Position numbers and translations under genes: made by a program | Source of the DNA: Aegilops tauschii subsp. strangulata | Lineage: Eukaryota; Streptophyta; Magnoliopsida; Poales; Poaceae | NCBI RefSeq assembly: GCF_002575655.3 | Contig: NC_053037.3 | Span: 51,038,242-51,102,241, forward strand | Length of the DNA stretch: 64,000 nucleotides | Direction of reading: 5' to 3' | The notes under the pieces: model-generated | The model's database searches: none | Seen by the model: only the letters and a program-made list of their open reading frames with translations | What the model was told of the DNA's origin: nothing | Shown: one piece after another, positions 1 to 8,139 of the stretch | How positions within the stretch are numbered: the first letter of the stretch is position 1 | How the letters are laid out: every line of letters begins with the position of its first letter

Positions 1-1326
1 GCTTTTGTACTCTTGCATTCAGCTTCTGCATTTCGCTCTGCTCCAGTTTCCTCTTTGTCTCCCGGGTTTTGTAACCGCCTGCGCCGGGAAACCCAACCTT
101 CCACAAAATGGAGCTGGCGTGCCTCGTGTTCGTCCAGGGTGGTCAGGATTCCCGAGGGCCTCGTTCAGCTCGTCGTTCTCTCTGTCGGGAATGAACGTCC
201 CTTGCTGCGCTGCGGCGATACACTTCTGAAGCTTCTTGACAGGTGTTGCAAGTTGCTCGTCCGTCCAAACGCACTTCCCTGTTTCAGGGTCCAAGGTTCC
301 CCCAACCCCGAAGAACCAAGTCCTTGAACGGTCTGGCCAGTTCAATGTCTCTGGTTCGACCCCTTTAGCAATCAGGTCATTCTTAGCTTTGTCCCACAAC
401 GGCCGGGCTTTGAGGTAGCCACCTGACCCCGTGCGATGGTGAAACTTATTCTTTGCAGCATTGTTCTTGTTTGTCTCTGACATCTTCTTACTCCTCTCTG
501 ATGTCTTGTAGGCCACAAATGCGGGCCAGTGATCTCTTATCTTCTCAATCGGCCCGTGAATTCTGGAGTCTTCCCTTTGTCGACATACGTTGATTTCAAC
601 TCATTCTTCCACCTCCTAAATAGATCTGCCATCTTCTTAAGAGCACATGCCTTGAGCAATGGCTCTATAACTGGCTTATCCGGATCCTCCTCTGGCGGTA
701 GGGTGAAATTTTCCTTCAGCGAGGTCCAAAGATCACCTTTCTGTTTATCAGTGACATAAGAAACTTGAGGGTCTTCATTCTTAGGCTTATTCCATAGATG
801 GATGCTGATCGGGATGTTGTCCCTAACAATAGCTCCGCATTGAGCAGAAAATGCTTCCTTGGTCCGCCTGGGTTCAATCAGTTGGCCATCGTTCATGATT
901 GCTATGATCGTGAAACTTTCATCCTGGCGCAACCTTTTCTTCGGGCCTCGTCTCGTTACCGAAGTTTGGCTCGATCCGGAGGGCTAGAAAAGAAGAAAGA
1001 AGAGTTAATATATGTACATACTAAAACAATTAATGCATAAATTAGCTAGTCAGCACAGGCTTAATTAATATATATACCTCGCCGGACTTTGCAACAGCTC
1101 CCTCCTCCGTTCGGTCACCGGAGCCGTCATCACGGTCTCCTTCTTCCACCGGCATTCGGTCACCGGCACCATCATGATCATGTCCTTCCTCCTCCATCGT
1201 TCGATCACCGGAGCTTTCACCCTCTCCTTCCAGACCATCGGTGTCGTTGAGATATGACAAGACATCACCTCCGCCGAGGATTATGTCCCCCAACAACTGT
1301 TCTGTTTCCAAGTCTCTTTGCTCCAT
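1..1326 (-). pseudogene. TnpA-like Ptta/En/Spm transposase-associated protein of CACTA#1, broken, runs off the left edge
   Basis: On the minus strand an acidic first exon (about 1326 to 1078, starting MEQRDLETEQL) ends at a GT donor. A second exon starts near 983 after a CAG/TAG-type acceptor preceded by a pyrimidine tract. Exon 2 carries KMADLFRRWKNEL, then the HHRTGSGGYLKARPLW block and the PDRSRTWFFG and GTLDPETGKCVWTDEQL blocks. These are characteristic of the plant Ptta/En/Spm family (PF03004), the DNA-binding partner of TNP2 in CACTA elements. The frame is broken near 565 (after PEFTGR) and again near 75-80, each an apparent single-base shift, so this is a pseudogene. Its C-terminus lies left of the window. 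Confidence 0.85.
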
Positions 1327-1435
1327 AGTTTCTGCAAATATTACAACATGGCAATTAATATACAAACATGAGAGATGGATATATTAGTGGAAAACATAGA
1401 CCTAGCTAGCTAATCACAACAAGGAATATTAATTA

Positions 1436-1632
1436 GTGGCCTCGAAGCTTCTACAGTTTGGGGTGGCCTCGACAACGCTTCTAGGGTTTGGGGTGGCCTC
1501 GACGACAACGCTCTTTTAACTTGGTAAATTTGGGTGGCCTCGGCAACGCTTCTAGGGTTTGGGGTGGCCTCGACGCTTCTAGGGTTTGGGGTGGCCTCGG
1601 CAACGCTTCTAGGGTTTGGGACGGACCGCCTC
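1436..1632. repeat. Degenerate tandem repeats with AGGGTTTGG core
   Basis: About seven imperfect copies of a 20-30 bp unit made of a CTTCTAGGGTTTGGG core and GTGGCCTCG, with spacing varying through short insertions. This is typical of CACTA subterminal or intergenic regions, where TnpA-like proteins bind short reiterated motifs. The core resembles the plant telomere heptamer, but spacing is irregular and no perfect heptamer run exists. Confidence 0.75.
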
Positions 1633-1681
1633 TCTCATGAATGTCCGTCGTCCGGACCGACAAGGGATTTAACAAAATGGC

Positions 1682-2140
1682 GCCATTCTGGATGTGCAGA
1701 AAATGGTCCCTATTTTTCCTGATCTCATCTACCCTTCTATATGTCACGTTGTCTAGTGTCAAAGGATTCAAGAAAACCATGGCTTCATCATTAGCCGGAA
1801 GTAACAGGCGCATGATGGTATGAAGCTCTCCAAATTTATTTTGGAACGGAGTCCTGATAGGATGATTTGCTTTTTGGTACGAAGTTCATCAATAGCCTTT
1901 AGAATATCGCTATTTGGGAGGCCTTTGCTGAACTTCGTACCAAAAAGTGAATTATCCTATCAGGACTCCTTTCCAAAATAACTTTGGAGAGCTTCATACC
2001 ATCATGCGCCTATTACTTTCGGCTAATTATGAAACCACGGATTTCTTCAATACTTTGACACAAGAGAACGTGCACATATAGAAGCGTAGATGAGATCAGG
2101 AAAAATATGGATCAACTTAATTATGCACATCCATAATGGG
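1682..2140. repeat. Long inverted repeat (hairpin), arms about 207-212 bp, loop about 40 nt
   Basis: The left arm (1682-1888) and right arm (1929-2140) are reverse complements with scattered mismatches. The best-kept blocks are CGCATGATGGTATGAAGCTC, GGAGTCCTGATAGGAT and TTTTTGGTACGAAGTTCA. The loop contains a small nested pairing (AATAGC/GCTATT). Flanking sequence is the CACTA#1 repeat region. A transcript across it would fold into a long imperfect duplex. No protein-coding role is evident. Confidence 0.85.
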
Positions 2141-2214
2141 GGCATTCTTGATAAATCTCTTATAAACTCGAGAGAGTTTGTCGGGTAGGGGCGGCAGGGG
2201 GTAGGAGATCAACA

Positions 2215-2870
2215 ACGTTTCTTTTCTAGGGTTTGGGTGTCCTCGAGAGTTGGTCGAGCGAGAGGGGGTTGATCGACGTCCCCCTCTCGACGCCTCGGTG
2301 ATCCTCGACCCTCGACCCCTCGACGACCCTCGACCCCTCGGCCACCCTCGACCCTCTACCCTAGTTCCCGACCCTCGACCGCTCGGCGATCCTCGACACC
2401 CTCGTTCCCGATAAAAAATAAGAAGAAGACGAAGAAAAAAAGAGGAGAAGAAGAGAAAATAGAATCTATTTTTTCTTCTTCTCCTCTTTTTTTTCTTCTC
2501 CTTCCTCTTCTTATTTTTTTCTCCTCTTCTTCCTCTCCTCTTCTTCTCCTTCTTCCTCTTCTTATTTTCCTTTTTCCTCTCCTTCTTTTTCTTCTTCTTC
2601 CTTCTTCCTCTTTTCTTCTTTTTCCTTATTTTCCTTTTTTCCTCTCCACTAACCTAAAATGTAACTTTTGCATATATGAACATACATACACAATTTTTTT
2701 ATAAATATGCACATATATATGAACATATACATAAATTGACAAAAAAATCTATGAACAAAAAAAATCATACATCAATGCATACATATCGATGGATCATACA
2801 TACATCTGCATGTACATATACATACAACATCCATATATACATACATCAATGAACAAAAAAATGTATGAAA
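2215..2870. repeat. Low-complexity tract: CTCGACC-rich, then purine/pyrimidine-rich, then AT microsatellite
   Basis: Region 2215-2405 is built from short CCTCGACC-like units. Region 2405-2640 switches from an A/G-only strand (AAGAAGAAGACG type) to a C/T-only strand (TTCTTCTTCTCC type), giving a purine-pyrimidine mirror. Region 2640-2870 is an ACATACATATATGAAC-rich AT tract. I see no gene in it. Confidence 0.8.
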
Positions 2871-3121
2871 AAAGCAGCAGACAGCAGGCCGGGGCGGCGG
2901 CGCGGGGGAAGGGAGGGCTCACTGGGCGGCGACGGCGAGCTCGGGGCAGAGGGCGTCGACGGCGAGGTCGGGGCGGAGGGCGTCGATGCGCGAGGTTGGG
3001 GCAGAGGGCGTCGATGGGGCAGAGGGCGGCGACGACGTCGACGGCGAGCTCGATCGGGCAGCCTGGCAGCGTCGTCGGGGGCAACTGAAGATGAAATCTG
3101 AAAACACTAAGTGTCGGTTTA
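2871..3121. repeat. GC-rich short tandem repeat block
   Basis: Reiterated GGGCGTCGACGGCGAG-type units (period about 24-27 bp) make all frames look open. No recognisable protein motif is present, so I treat it as CACTA#1 repeat sequence and not a gene. Confidence 0.65.
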
Positions 3122-3300
3122 TATAGCAAAGCCTTTGGTCCCGGTTTGTGGCACAAACCAGGACCAATGCCACCCTTTGGTCTCGGGTCGTGCCACCAAC
3201 CGGGACCAAAGGTCTCTTTTCAGCAACCCAAAGGGCGGGAAACAGAGACCTTTGGTCCCGGTTGGTGGCACCAACCGGGACCAAAGGCCTTGTGCTGCCC
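3122..3300. repeat. Palindromic CACTA repeats with CTTTGGTCCCGGTTGGTG core
   Basis: Three palindromes lie in succession near 3130-3170, 3176-3212 and 3250-3288. The last is nearly perfect: CCTTTGGTCCCGGTTGGTG is followed by its complement. This motif is very common in Triticeae CACTA elements. Confidence 0.8.
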
Positions 3301-4122
3301 GCGGCCAAAAGTTTAGTCCCACATCGCTAGTTGGGAGGGACTCGGAGTGGTTTATAAGCCCCACTGCCGCTGCCCTCTCGAAATCCTCTCAAATGCATGC
3401 TTACGGGCCTAATCTCACACTCCGCTGCTTGTGGGCCTACTGGGCCTTCTGCGGGCCTGAATCCTGGCCCATGGTTGGGTTTCTAGTCATATTCAGTCCG
3501 TGGTGGCCGAGTAGGTGGTTTTTTTTTGTTTTGTTGTGATTTATTTTTTTCTTTTGTTTTTTGCTTTATTTTTTAATTCTTTTTGCTTTTAGGTCACAAA
3601 AATTATAAACTTTCTGTTAGTGCCATTAGTTTTCAAAGTTGAATAATTTAAATTTGAGTTCTTTGAAATTTGTGTGATTCACTAGTTTGTGATTAACTTT
3701 ACTATAAAAATAGATTTTGGAGTGATTCTTTTTCCTGCTATTTAATATTACTCTGCTTTATCATTATATTCAAAAACAGATTTTGTTATTTTAGTTTCTA
3801 ATAAATTTTTTTATGATAATTCTTTTTGCTATTAAGTTTCTAAAAAAAATTATTTATGAAAATTCTTTTTGCTTTTCATGTTTTGAACAAAAAATACTTT
3901 GATAATTTTAGTTGCATAAATTTTATATAATTTTAGTTTCAAAAATACTGGACGTTTATAAAAGCTTTTTAGTTGATTCCTTTTGCTATTAGAGTTTTAT
4001 AAAAGCTTTTTAGTTGATTCTTTTTGCTATTGAAGAATATTATAGTTTTGTTTTAGTTGATCATAACAGAATATTTTAATTGATTATTTTAGTTCATTCT
4101 TTTTGCTATTAGTTCATTCTTT
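3301..4122. other. AT-rich CACTA#1 filler, no gene
   Basis: It starts with a GTTTAGTCCCACATCGC stretch often seen beside the CTTTGGTCCCGG palindromes and becomes strongly T-rich after 3510. Short internal repeats occur (CTTTTAGTTGATTC units near 3965-4025). No open frame with protein-like composition is present. Confidence 0.6.
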
Positions 4123-5370
4123 GAGCTAAATGAACCTGAAATTGAAAAGCACTACAAATGAACTCTGAAAAGGTTGAAAGTTGGCATGGTATCATCACTT
4201 CACCCACATAGCATGTGCTAAAAAGTTGAGAGGGTTACGGCAAAAAAAGTATGCATTTCGTGTACAAAATGTACAATCTGTTTCAAAGTATTAGGGTTTC
4301 GGACGAAAACTCATCAGTTACAAAGAGATTTCATTTTTTGAACTTATTTGAACTCCGGACTTTTTGTGTGTTCAAAATGAACCATTCAAAGTAACATCAT
4401 CAATTTTCAACCCTTTCTGACTTCATCTGGTATTTTCTTTGTTGGAAAAGGTAGTGCCTAGGAGGCTCTTAGGCACGCCTAGGCGCTAGGCAATGGCCAA
4501 ACACCTCGCCTAGGGCATAAATGGAGGTCTAGGCAGGGCAAGCAAGGAATTGCCTACCCAAGTAAGAAATCATGCCACATACCGCACTGATATGCCAAAC
4601 GGGTTATATTTCAATGGCAGTAAACGGTAATTAACTTATTTATATGCCCTAAACTAATATCAACACCCATATAATAATCACAAATACACTACGAGTAAAA
4701 ACTATATTACCGCCTAGGCCGCGCCTAGGGCGCTTAGGCACCGCCTAGGCACTAGGCGAAGGCCAACCGCCTCTCTTACGCCTACCGCCTTTTCCAACCT
4801 TGGTATTTTCATGCATTTACTGATATTTTTAAGCTAAATGACCCTGAAATTGAAAAGCACTACAAATGAACTCTGAAAAGGATGAAAGTTGGCATAGTAC
4901 ACATAGCATGTGCTAAAAAGTTGAGAGGGTTACGGCAAAAACTGTATGCACTTCGTGTACAAAATGGACAATCTCTTTCGAGTATCAGGGTATCGGACGA
5001 AAACTCATCTGTTACAAAGGGATTTCATTTTTTAAACTTATTTGAAATCCAGACTTTTTGTGTGTTCAAAATGAACCATTCAAAGCCACATCATCAATTT
5101 TCAACCCTTTCTGACTTCATCTGGTATTTTTCATGCATTTACTGATTTTTTAAGCTAAATGACCCTGAAATGGAAAAGCACTTCAAATGAACTATGGAAA
5201 GGTTGAAAGTTGGCATGGTATCATCATTTCACCCACATAGCATGTGCTAAAAAGTTGAGAGGGTTACGGGAAAAACTGGATGCACTTCATGTACAAAACG
5301 GACAATCTCTTTCGAAGTATCAGGGTTTCATATGGAAACTCATCTGTTACAAAAGGCATTTCATTTCTTC
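4123..5370. repeat. Three tandem copies of a ~320-336 bp CACTA#1 unit
   Basis: Units begin near 4123, 4832 and 5151 with AAGCTAAATGACCCTGAAAT (first copy slightly different) and share blocks such as CATAGCATGTGCTAAAAAGT and GGGTTACGG. The first unit is interrupted by a MITE at 4438-4800. After removing it the spacing is about 336 and 319 bp. Short open frames inside the copies are side effects of the repeat. Confidence 0.85.
4438..4800. mobile_element. Nested MITE, 363 bp, Mutator-like by its 9-10 bp target duplication
   Basis: Ends carry inverted repeats TTGGAAAAGG...CCTTTTCCAA, with GCCTAGGC-rich subterminal palindromes inside. It is flanked by the direct repeat TGGTATTTTC (4428-4437 and 4801-4810). 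The two sister units of the host tandem array have the uninterrupted version of this site (CTGGTATTTTTCATGC near 5120), which confirms insertion. A 9-10 bp duplication points to the Mutator superfamily. No coding capacity. Confidence 0.85.
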
Positions 5371-5434
5371 ACATGTAACTGCAGTGATATTCTAGATCAA
5401 AGGCATCATCATAATAGTTGTGGAGAGAAAGTCG

Positions 5435-6272
5435 TCACTTTTTCTTCGCTTGTGTCCTTTGCTTATTGCGCCGTAACCATGGATATTCTTCATCGTTTAA
5501 TAGGGTGCTTGGGTCAGCCTTGACTTTGAAGGGAGGAATTTCATGAAACTTTTCATAATCTTCAGACATGTATGTCTTGCCCTCCAATCCCACGATGTCT
5601 CTTTTTCCTGAAAGAACTATGTGGCGCTTTGGCTCATCGTATGATGTATTTGCTTCCTTATCTTTTCTTTTTCTCGGTTTGGTAGACATGTCCTTCACAT
5701 AGAGAACCTGCGCCACATCATTGGCTAGGACGAATGGTTCGTCTGTGTACCCAAGATTGTACAGACCACTATTGTCATTCCGTACTGTGGGTCTACCTGT
5801 ACCCCGCCTCCTGACAGATTGACCAATTTGCACTGAAACAAAGGGACCTTAAAATCATGTCCGTAGTCAAGTTCCCATATGTCCACTATGTAACCATAAT
5901 ATGTGTCCTTTCCCCTCTTGGTTGCTACATCAAAGCGGACACCGCTGTTTTGATTGGTGCCCTTTTGATCTTGGCGATTGTGTAAAATGTATTCCCATTT
6001 ATCTCGTACCCTTTGTAAGTCAATACAGTCGAAGATGGTCCCCTGGCCAACGAGTACAGCTCATCAGAAACAGTGTTGTCACCCCTGAGACGTGTTTGCA
6101 ACCAACTGCCGAAATTCTTGATGTGTTCACATGTAATCCAATCGTCACACTGCTCCGGGTGTTTGGAGCGCAGAATATTCTTGTGTTCATCGACATACGG
6201 GGTCACCAAGGTAGAATTCTGTAGAACTGTGTAGTGTGCTTGAGACCAAGAATGCTCGTCCCTACATATTAT
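5435..6272 (-). pseudogene. TNP2 transposase of CACTA#1, C-terminal region with DUF4216, frameshifted and cut by an LTR
   Basis: Reading on the minus strand from 6272, the frame contains DDWITCEHIKNFGSWLQTRL and YEINGNTFYT, the segment between DUF4218 and DUF4216 in plant TNP2 proteins. After frameshifts near 5982 and 5785 comes LGYTDEPFVLANDVAQVLYVKD, then KPRKRKDKEANTSYDEPKRH and IPPF, the DUF4216 end of TNP2. The protein ends with a Lys-rich tail at 5435. The catalytic Transposase_21 domain is absent because a Gypsy LTR begins at 6273 in the open frame. TNP2 is the catalytic transposase of CACTA elements. This copy cannot be functional. Confidence 0.88.
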
Positions 6273-6607
6273 TGATACGTCTCCAACGTATCTATAATTT
6301 TTTATTGTTCCATGCTATTATATTATCTGTTTTGGATGTTTAATGGGCTTCAATATACCTTTTTATATAATTTTTGGGACTAACCTATTAACCGAAGGCC
6401 CAGTGCAAATTGCTATTTTTTTTTGCCTAATTCAGTGTTTCACAGAAAAGGAATATCAAACGGAATCCAAACAGAATGAAACCTTCGCGAGGATCGTTTT
6501 TGGAACAAACGCAATCCAGGAGACTTGGAGTGGATGTCAAGGAAGCAATGAGGCGGCCACGAGGCAGGGAGGCACGCCCCCACCCTCGTGGGCCCCTCGT
6601 AGCTCCA
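6273..6607 (+). mobile_element. Gypsy element A: 5-prime part of an LTR, split by CACTA#2
   Basis: Starts TGATACGTCTCCAACGTATC and aligns along its length with the LTR starting at 58585. It stops at GTAGCTCCA (6607), exactly where CACTA#2 begins, and resumes at 58203. The left boundary lies inside the TNP2 reading frame, with ATTAT directly upstream as a possible target duplication. The far flank of element A is not in the window. Confidence 0.87.
6605..6607. repeat. Left target site duplication CCA of CACTA#2
   Basis: CCA directly precedes the CACTA terminus and is repeated at 58200-58202 after the right terminus. Removing the element and one CCA restores an LTR sequence that aligns with the sister LTR around 58913 (GCTCCACC...CTACTT). 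Confidence 0.9.
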
Positions 6608-6635
6608 CACTAGTAAAAAAAGACACATCCGTGAC
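6608..6635 (+). repeat. Left terminal inverted repeat of CACTA#2
   Basis: CACTAG, an A-run, then ACACATCCGTGAC. It matches the inverted right end (58172-58199) with a few substitutions and a one-base gap in the A-run. Confidence 0.9.
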
Positions 6636-7080
6636 ATTTTGGGCCGAACGAAAAAAAATTCTGTCATACATATGACACTTCTATGACGATAATTGTGACA
6701 AAACCGGTATCATCATAGATGTGGTGGGCTCCTACTTCTATGACAAAAAATCATGACAGAAAATGGGTTTTTCGTCCTGGGCGGGCCGGAGACGCAGCGG
6801 CATGACATTCTTTGGGCCGTCCATGACGGAAAAAACCGTGGTAGAAGCGAGGGCGAGGAAAATTTCGGGGAGTTCCCGGTTACGGTGGGAGGTCGGGGGC
6901 CGAGCGATGCGCGTTTCTCTCGTACACGTATGCGCGTGTGTGCGAGGCATTGGCTCTAACTGAACCCGAGCGAGGCGTTGGGCTCTAACTGAACCCGAGC
7001 GATCGATCGATGGCTGTTAACTGGACCCGATCGAGCGATTCCTTCGCTACTGCTGCTAACTGAAGCCGATCCATGCTGCC
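6636..7080. other. Left subterminal region of CACTA#2
   Basis: Contains TGTCATACATATGACAC, CTATGACGATAATTGTGAC and TCATGACAGAAAATGGG, with counterparts near the right end (58010-58150). These are probably TnpA-binding subterminal motifs (inference). From 6960 a TCTAACTGAACCCGAGCGA motif is repeated two to four times. No convincing gene. Confidence 0.7.
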
Positions 7081-7410
7081 TCTGGGATGAACAGTGAGCG
7101 TTGCGCGCGCGCGGGGGGGGGGGGGGGGGTTTGGATGAACAGTGAGCGGTGGCGTTGCCTCTGGATGAACAGGACCCCGTGGTGTGGAGGGCTGGATGAA
7201 CAGTAGACGGTGGAGGGGTGGCTAAACAGGACCCCGTGGTGTGGAGGGCTGGATAAACAGTAAACGGTGGAGGGGTGCCCGTGGAGGGGTGGTTGAACAG
7301 TAGCCGGTGGAGTAGCGCGCGGTGGAGGCTGGATGAACAGGAGCCCGTGGAGGCTGGAGGAGGTCGACGGTGGAGATGAACAGTATCTCGTGGAGTCCCG
7401 TTTTGTGGTA
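7081..7410. repeat. GGATGAACAG/GGTGGAGG short tandem repeats with a 19-nt G run
   Basis: A (GC)n stretch passes into a run of about 19 G at about 7108-7128. It is followed by about ten irregular copies of a 25-40 bp unit containing GGATGAACAG and CGGTGGAGG. Long minus-strand frames here (Ser/Pro/His-rich) come from the repeat. Confidence 0.75.
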
Positions 7411-7680
7411 CGCCACACCCCTCCCGATGAACAGGACCCCCGTTTCGACCGTAGGAGGTCCGTTTCGTCCGTTTTGCGATACGCCACACCCCTCCCGATC
7501 AATAGGACCCCCGTTTCGACCATAGGAGGTCCGTTTCGTCCGTTTGGCGGTATGCCACACCCCTCCCGATCAACAGGACCCCCGTTTCGACCGTAGGAGG
7601 TCCGTTTCGTCCGTTTTGCGGTATGCCAGACCCCTCCCGATGAACAGGATGCCGTTTCGAACGTGGCCGGTCGAACACAA
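7411..7680. repeat. ~71-bp tandem repeat, about four copies
   Basis: Units run from one CCTCCCGAT to the next (near 7423, 7492, 7563 and 7634). They share CAGGACCCCCGTTTCGACC and GGAGGTCCGTTTCGTCCG. Identity between units is high, so the array is recent. It lies 0.8 kb inside the left end of CACTA#2. Confidence 0.85.
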
Positions 7681-7744
7681 GGCCGTTTCCTCCGTTCTGT
7701 GGTACGCCAGGCCTCGTTTCCATCGCCTGTTCCATCCAAGCCCT

Positions 7745-7900
7745 CCCGATGAACACGACCACACATTCCGTTCCGACCCAGCCGGTTGGCTCCCACGCGT
7801 TCCGTTGCCTTCCAATGAACACGACACATTCCGTTGCCTCCCCATGAACACGACGCATTCTGTTGCCTCCCCATGAACACGACGACGACGCTGTTTCTCC
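7745..7900. repeat. Short CATGAACACGAC/CATTCCGTTGCC tandem repeats
   Basis: Four imperfect copies of a roughly 28-32 bp unit (ATGAACACGAC followed by CATTCCGTTGCCT). Next to it (7930-8110) are many CGTACGTA-type palindromic hexamers. No gene is recognised. Confidence 0.7.
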
Positions 7901-8139
7901 GTTCCGACCCAGCCATGTCAACGAGCCCTCGCCGTACGTATGCGCGAGTAGGCGTTCGAGACCCCGCCCGTATGTACACATACGTGGCTGTATTTTCTTT
8001 CTTGCACCCTGGCCGCTGTACGTACGTGTACATGCTACGTGCGCGCCTCTACTACGACACGTGCGCGCCTCTACATCCACCAGTATATATGTACGTACAC
8101 ATTCGCGACCAGAATGACGACGCTACGTACGCTTCGACC

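Larger units (their letters stand above)
1..6272 (-). mobile_element. CACTA#1: internal part of an old CACTA (En/Spm) transposon, outermost layer of the nest
   Basis: Two separate CACTA-type gene remnants, a TnpA-like protein (1-1326) and the TNP2 C-terminus (5435-6272), lie on the minus strand. Between them are about 4 kb of repeats typical of Triticeae CACTA elements: short tandem repeats, a long hairpin, CTTTGGTCCCGG palindromes and a 320-bp tandem array. No CACTA terminus is visible. The left end is outside the window, and the right side stops abruptly at 6272 where a Gypsy LTR starts inside the TNP2 reading frame. The missing N-terminal TNP2 part should lie beyond the right edge. Both genes are broken, so this copy is not autonomous. 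Confidence 0.85.

Noticed and set aside
2794..3156. Arg/Pro-rich ORFs on both strands
   Set aside because: They are produced by the GC-rich GGCGTCGACGGCG repeat, with no motif.
3301..3540. Possible CACTA terminus next to the CTTTGGTCCCGG palindromes
   Set aside because: No CACTA/TAGTG end is present, and TnpA/TNP2 remnants of the same strand lie on both sides, so the palindromes are internal to CACTA#1.
7411..7680. CRISPR-like regular array
   Set aside because: Units are contiguous tandem repeats without unique spacers, in a plant transposon.
7056..8033. 325-codon minus-strand open frame
   Set aside because: It spans the GGATGAACAG and 71-bp tandem arrays. Overlapping long frames exist in all phases and composition follows the repeat (Ser/Pro/Arg/His), so it is not evidence of a gene.
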